This document shows positions 9,531 through 19,552 of a stretch of DNA of 64,000 bases, in pieces (position 1 is the stretch's first letter; each line of letters opens with the position of its first letter). Position numbers and translations under genes: made by a program. The DNA comes from Schistosoma haematobium (Eukaryota; Platyhelminthes; Trematoda; Strigeidida; Schistosomatidae), in contig NC_067195.1 of NCBI RefSeq assembly GCF_000699445.3, forward strand, positions 56,152,465 through 56,216,464, in the 5' to 3' direction. Under the pieces are notes generated by a model. The model was not told where the DNA came from, ran no database searches, and saw only the letters and a list, made by a program, of their open reading frames with translations.

Positions 9531-12483
9531 TAACTCCGCCTGTAGCCGTTCTAGGGTTACTTCCGGTCCCAACATTCGGTAGAGGAGGAGGGTTGGGGAT
9601 GGGGTTAGCGACGTCATCCCGTAGAACAGAACTTTGTTGACCGAACCCTAACTAGGAAAATTTATTTGAACCATTTAAGCTGTGTCCTAGAAATCGGAGG
9701 ATATTCATTTAGGAAAGTTATGACGTCTCATTCTGAAAGCCGACATTCTTCGTAAGTTATAAGAACGATGTCCCTTCTGACAACCATAGCAAAAATTTAT
9801 ACAAGTACATGGAATGTCCGGTCAATGTGCGAGACAGGGAGAGCCAAACAAAAAGCTTTGTAAATGAGGAGATAAAACTCGTCAGTGCTCGGAATAAGTC
9901 AAACCCATTTTACTGGAGCTTCGAACACATGGAGTTGCATATACACTGTCCAAAGAAACATGATAGGCACTTATGATCTAGTAATCACATGGATCCAGAA
10001 TCATTCAAGCATTCTTCAAAACAAAGAAGGAGTGGATTGCGATGAGTTTTATCTGGTACATTGCACCCCACCAATTAAAGCAGAGATAAAGATAAGACTC
10101 AGTTTTGTAAGAGGTTGGAGTCGATCGTAGAGAAGTACCCACGAAGCGACCTGACAATCCTAATTGGAGACATAAACGTCAAATTTGGAATGTAAAAAAC
10201 CCGGATTTACTGAGGCGACATGATCTGAGTGAAAGGAAGAAAAACGGCGAGAAATTTGTAAATTTATGTAAGCTCAGTAAAATGGTTATAGATGACAATA
10301 TATTCACCTGCACAAACAAACATGATGCTACATAGTTTTCATCGGACCACACTACAGATAACATGATCAACCATATTTGCACCAATAAAGAGTTCAGAAG
10401 ATCCATGGAAAAATTGAGGATGAGGAAAGGTGAGGATCTGACATGGATTCAGGCCACAACCTGATTGTGGATAAGAGGAGACGGGAGCTAAGGAACCCGC
10501 TGAGTAGTCGTGAAATAGCGTTACAAAAGCTCAATACAGACTTTCATTGAGATACTGTAAACTCGACGAATTCACGACACCTTTCAACAACAGATTCCAA
10601 GTCTTCCATGACCTACCTAGAGAACAGGAATCTATTAAGCAGAACAACTGGAGACGGATTGAAGGAACATTGACTTAAACGTATCAGTAGGTACTGTACA
10701 GCAAGAAGACCCATCATAAACATGAGATGACCATTGAAATCCTGGACAGTATTTATGAAAGGTAGGACAAGAAGACAGAAATTCACAATAGTCGCACGTG
10801 ATCAAAGAAAGTCAAGGCACAGTCTGAATACACGGAAGCAATCAAGAGTATGAAGTGGAGCATTAGAGCTGGGAAGCGAAAATACGTGGAAGACAGTGGA
10901 AAAGCAGTAAGCAAAGGAAACATGAGACAACTATATTATGCAACGAAGAAACATACAGGCAAATATGAGAAACTAGAACGGCCAGTGAAGTGTAAAATAA
11001 ACAACTCAGACACTGGGATCCAGAAATAGTGGAACGTGTGTGCAGATCACTTCGAAAATCTCCTGAATAGATCGGTTACATTTAACCCTGCGGACATCGA
11101 AAAATCACACACAGAAATTATTATCAATGTCACACAACCAATAATCGAAGCAATCAACAATGTCATCACACAAATCAAATGTAGGAAAACATAGGAACAG
11201 ACAACACATCAGCTGAAACACTCAACCCACACATACAGGTAACTACAAGAAACGACAGACACGCATCACATTCCACTCGGAAACATTTGAGAGGAGAAAC
11301 GAGTGTTGACACAATAGAAAGAAGTGCATATCTCATCAAGAAACCAAAGAAAGCAGATGTGAATAAGTGTGAGAACTACAGAAACACTACACTACTATCA
11401 GTACGAAAAACCAACATCAACACTGTGTTGTTGAATAGAAAGAAAGATTCAGTAGACGACCCACTCCGAGATTCACAAGCTGCATTCTGTAATCATTGAT
11501 CGTTCACCGACCAAATCACAACACCATGGAACATGGACGAATAACCAATTGAGTGAAACTCGTCACCATACACCAACTTCATTGATTATGAGAAAGCATC
11601 TGAAATCATGGATAAGAGAATCTCATCGAACGTTCCTCGACTCCACAATGCATCTGAGAAAATCGTTACAATCATATGGAATTGATACAGTGACGCAATA
11701 CATTGCAAAGTTGTGCATGGAGATGAGATGACAGATGCGTTTTAAGTGTGTACCGGTGTCAGACTAGAATTCTCACTCCCTTTCTCTATTGCTCTGTCAC
11801 TCTCAACATTCCTCTTTCTTATGATGGTTTACTGGATTGTGAGGAACTCTACAACTCGCCAAACACTCAGAATACAATCGACAGCTTGCATGTAACTTGA
11901 TGTTTTGGATTTCATTGATCGCCTATATCTCCTATCCCTTATACAATAACACACACAAGTGAAGATAACTAATGTAGCAACAGTCTCTCTACAACTAGAT
12001 ATCAACATACACAAGGATAAATCTAGATACTGAAATACAACACATTGTGCACCAAACAAACCACACTGGATGTTGAGGTTATGGAATAGGTGAAATTCTC
12101 TACACTTCTGGACAGCATCACTAGTGAATAGGACGAATGTGATGTGTATGTTAATGCATGTATTGTTGAAGTAATGACAGTGTTCCTACAATTGAATAAT
12201 ATCTGTAATTCAAAGGAATTTCGACTCAGGAATAAGGTCACAATTTCCAATATCATTGATAATAGAGTTCTACTGTATGGATCTGCAACTTTGAGAACTA
12301 CTACATCTATGATCGAAATTGTGAGCAAGTATTTCTGAACATTTGTCTATGCAGATTGTTAGAGATCCGTTGACCAGACACCATCAGTAATAATCTAGTA
12401 TTGTAGAGAACAGAGCAGCTTCTGTATGAAGAGGAAATTATGAAACGACATTGAAAATCACGGAAATCATCAAACCATGTCAA
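9530..12483 (+). mobile_element. RTE-type LINE copy B, nearly full 5' end, degenerate
   Basis: Starts with the RTE 5' untranslated block (GTTCTAGGGTTACTTCCGG, GGGGTTAGCGACGTCATCC) shared with copy E and with 28203-28290. Endonuclease begins near 9790 with the TWNVRSMCETGRA motif, followed by GISQTHFTGA near 9887. The RT region follows from about 11340 (CENYRNTTLLSV). The sequence stops near 12483 inside the C-terminal domain (KSRKSSNHVNT in place of LRKSSNCITR), so the 3' end is missing. Many stops and frameshifts. From about 11287 to 12437 it is almost identical to copy C, and from about 11135 to 11755 to copy D. Confidence 0.85.
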
Positions 12484-12757
12484 TACGTTATACGTTTTAC
12501 AGATATTATTATTTAATTAAAATTTATCTCAGACAGAAAAGAAATATTAGAGTATTTACTCAGTTAGAATATCAGTTGACATGGAATTTAATCATACCGT
12601 TTATATTCAATTCATATTACCAATTTAACCAGTGTCAATCAACATATTACACAATTTCTACCAGTAAACAACAATAAAAAACAATTTCATAACATTCAAT
12701 CCTGTTCTTATTTGTACCTTACATGTTTATCCCCTTTTCATAATTATTGATAGTTTT

Positions 12758-12990
12758 GTGAGGCGTGCTACTTATTTTAACATAAGTAGTATATAACGCG
12801 AGTCAGGAATGTAATGTCTGGCAGCAGATGATGGGGGAATCAAGAAAGGAAGAGCGGGAATAGAAAGCAATTACTATGGAAATGTAAGAACAACGAAGTT
12901 CGAGACAATTATCGAACATTCTGCAAATTAGGTATTATAGTATGTTTTTCCTATTTTACCAAGTAACTCTGTAATTTTGTGCTAAATATA
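12758..12990 (+). repeat. Family M element, copy 4
   Basis: Starts near GTGAGGCGTGCTACTTATTT, with a terminal hairpin (weakened by one change) and the landmarks GTCTGGCAGCAGATGATGGG and TTCTGCAAATTAGGTATTAT. Its right end abuts SINE family B at 13003. Confidence 0.6.
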
Positions 12991-13002
12991 ATTCGGTTGT
13001 GA

Positions 13003-13156
13003 TTAGATGGTGGTTGGAAGTAGTCGGCAGGAAACCCTGGACCCGGGTTTCGTGCTACTTGGCACTCATCAGCAAGGTGTACCTGTAACCTTGAGGGAGG
13101 TGGTGCTCCCTGATGTATTCGATCTCGTGTCACCCAGCTTCACAGTCGGAGACGTT
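13003..13156 (-). mobile_element. Hammerhead SINE family B, single partial copy
   Basis: Minus-strand copy with a tRNA-like head remnant at 13110-13156 (AAGCTGGGTGACACGAGATCGAATACATC) leading into an intact hammerhead and then the family B downstream segment ACTACTTCCAACCACCATC. The rest of the tail is missing. Confidence 0.75.
13031..13080 (-). ncRNA. Type I hammerhead ribozyme (family B), intact
   Basis: On the minus strand: stem I CCTTG, core CTGATGA, stem II GTGC / GCAC with loop CAAGTA, core GAAA, stem III as palindrome ACCCGGGT, C17, then stem I partner CAGGG (one G-U pair). All core positions match the consensus. Sequence of all three stems differs from families A and C. Confidence 0.85.
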
Positions 13157-13886
13157 AATTTTTGAATAAATCAAACCATTAAACCGAAATTGAGGTTAAA
13201 TTTTATTAAAAAAACAACGTGTAGTTTGATTATTTGTAATTTTGCATCAATTATTGTTTACACTATTTAGCTTATTCTAATAGGTAACCTTGTTGATTGA
13301 TTTATTCACCCTTTAAATGAGATTTAGAAACTTTAATGTTTCATTGAAGCTGTGAAAGACATGCATAAAATAATGTTTATCAATAACAACAACAAAAAGA
13401 GTTTTATTTTTCATTGGTTACATAACGAATATTAGCAAACGATTGAAAGTATTAAAAACAAACCCCCAATTGTTGTTGCACAATGGTTAGTCTGTTTTAA
13501 ATAGAAAGTATTCATAAGATTTACAATCTATTTTGTAAAGCAAATATTAATTAGATTAAATAAATGTATTAATTGATAATAAGTTATACCATTGCTATCA
13601 CCAATAATGCAAAATTATAAAGTTTCCTAACTAATCGATACTACTAGATATGTATAAAGTAGAAACTGAATTCCATGAAAAAATTGTTTGTTTGTTTGTT
13701 TGTTTTTTTGAAAAAAAAAACTAAAATATTGAGTGAGTGAATTTTTCCGGTCGAATGAAATTTAATCAACATTATTTGATGATAAATGAAAGTGATCATT
13801 TGATATAACAGATGAAAAACTGTAGTTTGAAATAGTAAAACTGATATTAACGTGATCTAATAGATCAAGATAAAGATCGATAAAAG
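13157..13886. other. AT-rich intergenic DNA
   Basis: No gene or repeat recognised except a short (TTTG) run near 13687-13705 followed by T and A runs. Confidence 0.5.
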
Positions 13887-13899
13887 ATACAGATTATAT

Positions 13900-14278
13900 C
13901 ACTATTGATTGACCACTGGGTGGTGATCAATGTCATGTGTGTCAAGTCCTTCTCAGTCCAGATCAAATCCTATCGACCAACTCGCAATGTGGTCACTAGC
14001 TTAGGTGACTCGACATCGCGTGCATTATGTTGAGATAAGATGGTGGTTAGAGGTAGTCAACAAGAAACCGTGGACCAGAGTTTCATACTATTGAGCACTC
14101 GTTAGTAAGGTGTACCTGTCATCTCGAAGGAACTGACTATAAAGCTGGGTGACACGGGATCGAATCCGTCAAGGAGCACCAGTTCCCTCAAGATTACAGG
14201 TACACCTTACTAACGAGTATCAAATAGCATGAAACCTGGGTCCAGGGTTTCCTGTTGACTACCTCCAACCATCATCTA
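13900..14278 (-). mobile_element. Hammerhead SINE family B with inverted 5' arm
   Basis: A 379-bp insertion bounded by 13-bp repeats ATACAG(A/G)TTATAT (13887-13899 and 14279-14291, one mismatch). On the minus strand an inverted head-plus-ribozyme segment (14161-14278) precedes a forward ribozyme segment and a long tail (about 13904-14134). The forward ribozyme has CTAACGA where the core should be CTGANGA, so it should not cleave. The inverted one also has CTAACGA. The forward part is nearly identical, in opposite orientation, to 15889-16119. Confidence 0.8.
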
Positions 14279-14291
14279 ATACAGGTTATAT

Positions 14292-14868
14292 TTACAATTT
14301 TAAAACAATAACTTGAACCAAAAATGCTCATTTATATACAAATTTTACTACCACTTAATGATTAGTTTTATGAATATCATACAAAAGAATAGATCATACA
14401 CTGAATCAATATAAAATGGATGCTTCATGTTTCATTGAACGAATCTTACACTAAATTGACTTTTTGATATTCTCTTCTCAGTCAACAATTAACTTGATTT
14501 TGTATTACACATTTCCGACTTTATATTACCTAATTCATAACTGAATTGTATCTTGCTTACACGTTTGTTATTCAATGATAAGCATTAATTTCCAAATATC
14601 AATTTTGATTAATACAAGCTTGATTATAATTTTAAAAATGACTTTAATTTTAGCACCATAAACATTTAAAAAAGGTAGGAAATTAAATGGAATGACATTT
14701 TCTTATTTTAAACAAATAAACAGTTTCACTGGTTAAACTAAATCAAATCTATCATATAATGAAAAATTAAGGAAATTCAAACTCAAAAATAAAACGAATG
14801 ATAAATACGTTTCGTTAGAATAACAGTAATATCCACTAGGTAGAAAAAAATCAACCTACTTATCCAAT
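14292..14868. other. AT-rich intergenic DNA
   Basis: No gene, ribozyme or repeat recognised between the family B and family A insertions. Confidence 0.5.
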
Positions 14869-14983
14869 AAATTTTCAATATCAGAATGAGTTTTGTGGAG
14901 ATTTTATTAAATTTCACAGGTTGAAATCATGAGTCAGTTGAAGCTAGACCACCATTGAAAACCTGGAAGCACTGGACGTGGAT

Positions 14984-15031
14984 GCGCACTGCTGAGGAGT
15001 CCCATACTAGGACGCAACGGCCGTCCAGTGC
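14984..15031 (+). ncRNA. Type I hammerhead ribozyme (family A), one core substitution
   Basis: Stem I GCACTG/CAGTGC, core CTGAGGA, stem II GTCC/GGAC and palindromic stem III ACGGCCGT are all intact, but the second core box reads GCAA instead of GAAA, which should abolish cleavage. It sits in the loop of the 100-bp inverted repeat. Confidence 0.8.
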
Positions 15032-15362
15032 TTCCAGGTTTTCAATGGTGGTCTAGCTTCAACTGACTCATGATTTCAACCTGTGAAATTTAATAAAATC
15101 TCCACAAAACTCATTCTGATAATAATCAACTGCTCACTAGTGACTGACTTCAGGAGAACCTTCTGGAGTTCTAGTGAGAAGCCGTCACCAGTGGAGTTCA
15201 ACCAGGTCTGTTGTGAGATATCAGCTCACTGAAGACATTGGTGTTCGATGGCGCAACTTCGTGGATTGGTTGAAGTTAGACATTAACACCATTGGATGCC
15301 GACTCAGTGGTCTAATGGTTAAGTGCTCGCGCGCGAAGCCAGTAGGTCCTGGGTTCGTGGAT

Positions 15363-15410
15363 GCGCACTGCTGAGGAGTCCCATACTAGGACGAAACGGC
15401 CGTCCAGTGC
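15363..15410 (+). ncRNA. Type I hammerhead ribozyme (family A), perfect
   Basis: Every expected part is present: stem I GCACTG/CAGTGC (6 bp), core CTGAGGA, stem II GTCC/GGAC with loop CATACTA, core GAAA, stem III ACGG/CCGT with no loop, and C17 before the cleavage point 15404/15405. The loop-free palindromic stem III is typical of ribozymes in metazoan SINE-like repeats, which work best as dimers or multimers. Confidence 0.9.
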
Positions 15411-15633
15411 TTCCAGGTTTTCAATGGTGGTCTAGCTTCAACTGACTCATGATTTCAACCTGTGAAATTTTCAATATCTGATAATTCATTTCTGTTACAG
15501 TTCTTCTGTGCAGTTAAAATATTTCTCTAATCTCCTACAATTATATATTTTCCTGATTAAACAGTGAACAAATAAGAAGAAAATGAGAAATATAGTACCG
15601 ATTTCAGATTTTCTATCTTATAAACTACAATTT

Positions 15634-16120
15634 GAGATAAGATGGGAGTTGGAGGTAGTCAACAGGAAACCCTTAACCTAGGTTTCGTGCTACTTAGCAC
15701 TCGTTGATAGGATACAGTCTGCACTAAGAAGGACCTGACACACATGACAGTGATCACTAGTTAGTGATCAATCAACGGTAGATCCATCTCAGTTCTACAG
15801 GAGGTCATCCGCGGCCCGGATAGCTCAGTGGTGACGTCTCCGATTGTGAAGCTGAATGACATGGGATCGAATCCACCAGAAAGCACTAGTTCCTTCAAGA
15901 TTACAGATACACCTTACTAACGAGTGCTCAATAGTATGAAACTCTGGTCCACGGTTTCTTGTTGACTACCTCTAACCACCATCTTATCTCAACATAATGC
16001 ACGCGATGTCGAGTCACCTAAGCTAGTGACCACATTGCGAGTTGGTCGATAGGATTTGATCTGGACTGAGAAGGACTTGACACACATGACACTGATCACC
16101 ACCCAGTGATCAATCAATTG
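15634..16120 (+). mobile_element. Hammerhead SINE family B, multimer fragment with inverted 5' arm
   Basis: A 487-bp insertion between perfect 13-bp repeats TAAACTACAATTT (15621-15633 and 16121-16133). It starts with an inverted ribozyme segment (about 15634-15712), continues with a forward tail (to about 15775), then a tRNA-like head (GCCCGGATAGCTCAGTGGTG at 15813-15832; B-box-like GGGATCGAATCC at 15863-15874), a forward ribozyme segment with mutated core CTAACGA near 15915, and a complete tail. This is the clearest view of the family B head. Confidence 0.85.
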
Positions 16121-16133
16121 TAAACTACAATTT

Positions 16134-16960
16134 ATTAAACATAAAATATATTTCGGGATTCATTTTGCTTTCAAGGCACTTGTGTATTCACTAAATCATG
16201 GAAACGATAAAATCCAAAAGACTCAGACGATAGAGGTGACCCAGTTTACCGACTATCATCACTTCATATTCAGTAATATCTAATATACAAAAGTTATTTA
16301 TTAAAAAATTCAACCCAATAAAGGTACATGAATTATAAGTCAATCAATTATTTTAATTAGTACAAACTAAATTTTCACATAACTAATAGGAAAAGATCAA
16401 AATACTTTAATTTTTAATTTAACTAGCAGAAGATTTATTGAAATCAACAAAGAACTTCAAATAAATTATCTGCACATAACAAACTACATTGATAAATGAT
16501 AGCATGAACGATGAGCCATTCAGATGAATCATCCACTAAGTGATATGGGCTCGGATACTACAAAAATTACCAGTCCTATCAAGAATCCAGGTACAATTCA
16601 TGAACAAGTACCATATAGAATGAAATATATGTTCAAGATTTTTTTACTTATTACATCTAACCGCCAAACATTAATCAATGTTAACCAAAAAATAATTTTT
16701 TTCGTAGTCAATAATGAAAACATTATTTAAATTTTCATCGAATTCATCACTTCCGAAACTAAAATAAACATGATACAGGAACACAATACGACAAAATCAT
16801 TCAGTTAATATAAACTTAATTGTAAATTAAAATTTACAAATTCAGCTTATATTTTAACTAGGTCAAAAACAAACATGATTTTAATGAACTGTGAAAAATT
16901 TAGTATTTAGCTATCTTTTTAAAATTGTTTTTAATACTGTAAAAAAATTATTTATCACGG
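16134..16960. other. AT-rich intergenic DNA
   Basis: Nothing recognised. A 68-codon frame here (16524-16730) has AT-driven composition and is not considered a gene. Confidence 0.5.
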
Positions 16961-16964
16961 ACAC

Positions 16965-17060
16965 GCACTGCTGAATAGTCCTGTACTAGGACGAAACGGC
17001 CGTCAAGTGCTTCCAGATTTTCAAAGGTGATCTAACTTCAACTGACTCATACATTCAACT
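16965..17060 (+). mobile_element. Hammerhead SINE family A fragment
   Basis: Contains GACACGCACTG, a core CTGAATA (damaged CTGANGA), stem II GTCC/GGAC, intact GAAA and stem III ACGGCCGT, then CAAGTGCTTCCAG and a short tail. The head is missing. Confidence 0.75.
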
Positions 17061-17715
17061 ATTAAATAATTCAGTATTAAATTATGATTTGAAGGAATGT
17101 TTAGCAAAGTGATCGATAAACCATTAATATCGTCTTGAAATAAAACATTTAGAATTAGATTGTTACTCAAAATTTTCATTAAATTCACTGCTTTATCGTC
17201 GTATTGTCATGAAGTATTAATTAAGAATACACATTTAACTCGTAAACTAAGCACATTAATGTGTTGATTGGTATGTCAGTTTCAGGTTGAACAAAGTATT
17301 AAATTGTCTGTTCAATGATATTGTCAATCTAATTGTTGAGTACTTAATGGATTTTAATTATGAAATTGTCGTTAAATTGTACAGCTCAGGTGAATTTATG
17401 TGTTATCACTGTTATTCCATATACTAATGATTTAATTTGTGAAAGTTGCATTGTAACTCTAGAAAACACTGTAAGTGTCTAGTTCAGATAGATGTGAACT
17501 GTTTTGAACTACACCACAATTACCAAATTATCAAATTTCAATGGCTCTGTTATTGATTGATCATGTGTTATTTTGTTCTCGTTTACTTTCAAGTTCATTT
17601 AATTTCTATCTATACTGCATGTTGACCAACAGCAACAGTGTTTACGAATACCTGCTAAATGATATATTTCTGTTCAACTCTTATGTTTACTCATTATCTC
17701 TGTCAGATAAAGGAG
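17061..17715. other. AT-rich intergenic DNA
   Basis: No gene or repeat recognised. Confidence 0.5.
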
Positions 17716-17721
17716 CATTTT

Positions 17722-17995
17722 AGTGGTGCATGCTACTTATATTGACATAAGTAGTATATAACGCGAGTCAGGAATGTAGTGTCTGGCAGCAGAAGATTGG
17801 GAAAATCAAGAAACGAAGAATGGGAATAGAAAGCAATTAGTATAGAAATGCAAGAACAATGAAGTTCGAGACAATTATTGAACATTTTGCAAATTAGGTA
17901 TTATAGTATGGTTTTTCTATTCTATCAAGTAACTGTAATATTATGTTAATGATTCGGTTGTCCTCACCTGTGTTCTCCTTCACTACATGATGAAT
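17722..17995 (+). repeat. Family M element, copy 5
   Basis: Starts GTGGTGCATGCTACTTATAT with a perfect 8-bp terminal hairpin. Landmarks GTCTGGCAGCAGAAGATTGG and TTTTGCAAATTAGGTATTAT follow. Ends in GTGTTCTCCTTCACTACA, the family's inverted right end. Confidence 0.7.
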
Positions 17996-17999
17996 AGTT

Positions 18000-19550
18000 T
18001 TCTAATCTAATAGATATCTATTTTAAGATAAGTGGTTTTACTGATAAGTAGTCATATATGTTATGCATGTTCAAGTATATATAAGAAAATACTAAACAAG
18101 CATTTCAATTATTGTAACAAATGAGAAACTAGTTGTATCACTATTTCATAATCGATTTTTATCAGGAATTGAATCTGGGAATTACCTAAATTATTTATTG
18201 TTAAACATAGTTTACTGTACTACTATCCTATTAGTGGTAAATAAGTTGTTCTAGACAAGTTAACTGATTTAAAAGAATTCATTAAATTTGTTAGGCATAC
18301 AATTCATGTACTTCATTGACTAATGATTCAAAATATGGGTCTTTATGTTATATAATTATACAATTAAGGTTTAACTTATAAGATTATTCTTTCACAACCG
18401 ATAGCATCTTTTGTTTAAAAATACTGAAAGAAAGTATATATATATTCAAAATTATGCGGCAAGCGTTTACTTCATCAATTAAGTGAAAACACCACTTATT
18501 CAGCCGTTAAAATCAAGGAAAGGTTGTGTAGTGACGAAATACCTACAAACAATAGGGTAGATGTCGAAATTTATTAGAATAACATGCTGAAACTAATAGC
18601 AAATAAAAATATCATGGGATATTTGTAAATCATTATGAGTGAGCTAAGTTTTGGTCCTGTCCAGTTCTAGAAATTATAACTTAAGACAGACAAATTAACC
18701 TCATTAATATATCATCAATGAAACTCATAAATAGGGCACATGACCTTCTAGATTTGAAATATATTTCTTATATTAAGCAATGACAAATGATACCGTTCTA
18801 TTCATCAGACCAAAACCGACAGACCTGGATCGGAACCTGAATCAAAGTAGTTTATTCTGAAGTGATTTAATCATCAAATAACTACATGGACGAAAGTTTC
18901 GTCAATCTGATTGCTTAATAATCTTTTTATTCCAACAAAATTAAGTTAAACAAACACTGTAATACTTAAAGAATGATATTTACCAGAATCCCTGAGAACA
19001 AGTTTGAATTAATCTGACAAATTTACGTATGTATGTTTAGTACGTCATCAAATGAAACATTTAAACCAGAAATATTTATTTTGTATTTTATATTCCAACA
19101 AAAAGTGTTTCAATAAGATGTAAAATGTAATGGGATATGAGATTAGTGACGCGCTAGGATCTTCTTACTTATATTACAAATTCAAAAAGTGTACCACAAT
19201 AAAACAAAATTCCTTTAATCTATACATTATTTTACCGCCACTAATAATCCAAAAATACCTAAAAAAAATGAATTTGAGACTTTTAAATGTATCAGCCGAC
19301 TGCCTTCAAGACTGACCAGTCAGATCAGTCCATTTATAGTTTATGCTTAAAAGATAATATTAGTGTAGTTTATACCTTATGGTATAGATGTAGATGAATT
19401 TTTCCTATAAATATTGAATAAAGTTGTACGAATGGTATTAGAAGAGAATAAAAGTCACTGGTGGGTGAAATATTATGAAATAACAAGACAAGATTATTTA
19501 CTATTTAGGTTAAAAGGGAAGAACAAATAACCATTCGGCCCCATTCATGT
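18000..19550. other. AT-rich intergenic DNA
   Basis: About 1.5 kb with no recognised gene or repeat. Confidence 0.5.
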
Positions 19551-19552
19551 TT

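Larger units (their letters stand above)
14883..15464 (+). mobile_element. Hammerhead SINE family A, tandem dimer with perfect inverted arm
   Basis: An insertion of 582 bp between 14-bp direct repeats AAATTTTCAATATC (14869-14882 and 15465-15478). Order: inverted tail, hammerhead (14984-15031), one monomer, a second and perfect hammerhead (15363-15410), truncated tail. Cleavage points at 15025/15026 and 15404/15405 are 379 bp apart. The 20-bp difference from the 399-bp monomer at 8 kb fits loss of the end of the B box and following bases near 15356. The tRNA-like head is at about 15295-15358 (CTCAGTGGTCTAATGGTTAA; GGTCCTGGGTTCG). Its first 100 bp repeat in perfect inversion at 15022-15121. Confidence 0.88.

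Noticed and set aside
9530..12483. Series of small host genes
   Set aside because: All short frames on both strands here are fragments or antisense of one decayed RTE element.
15295..15358. tRNA gene
   Set aside because: The A- and B-box-like stretches here and in all other family A/B copies belong to SINE heads. No complete cloverleaf with a proper acceptor stem could be drawn.
13904..16119. A foldback DNA transposon with terminal inverted repeats
   Set aside because: The two arms are separate SINE B insertions, each with its own 13-bp duplication, so they are not the ends of one element.
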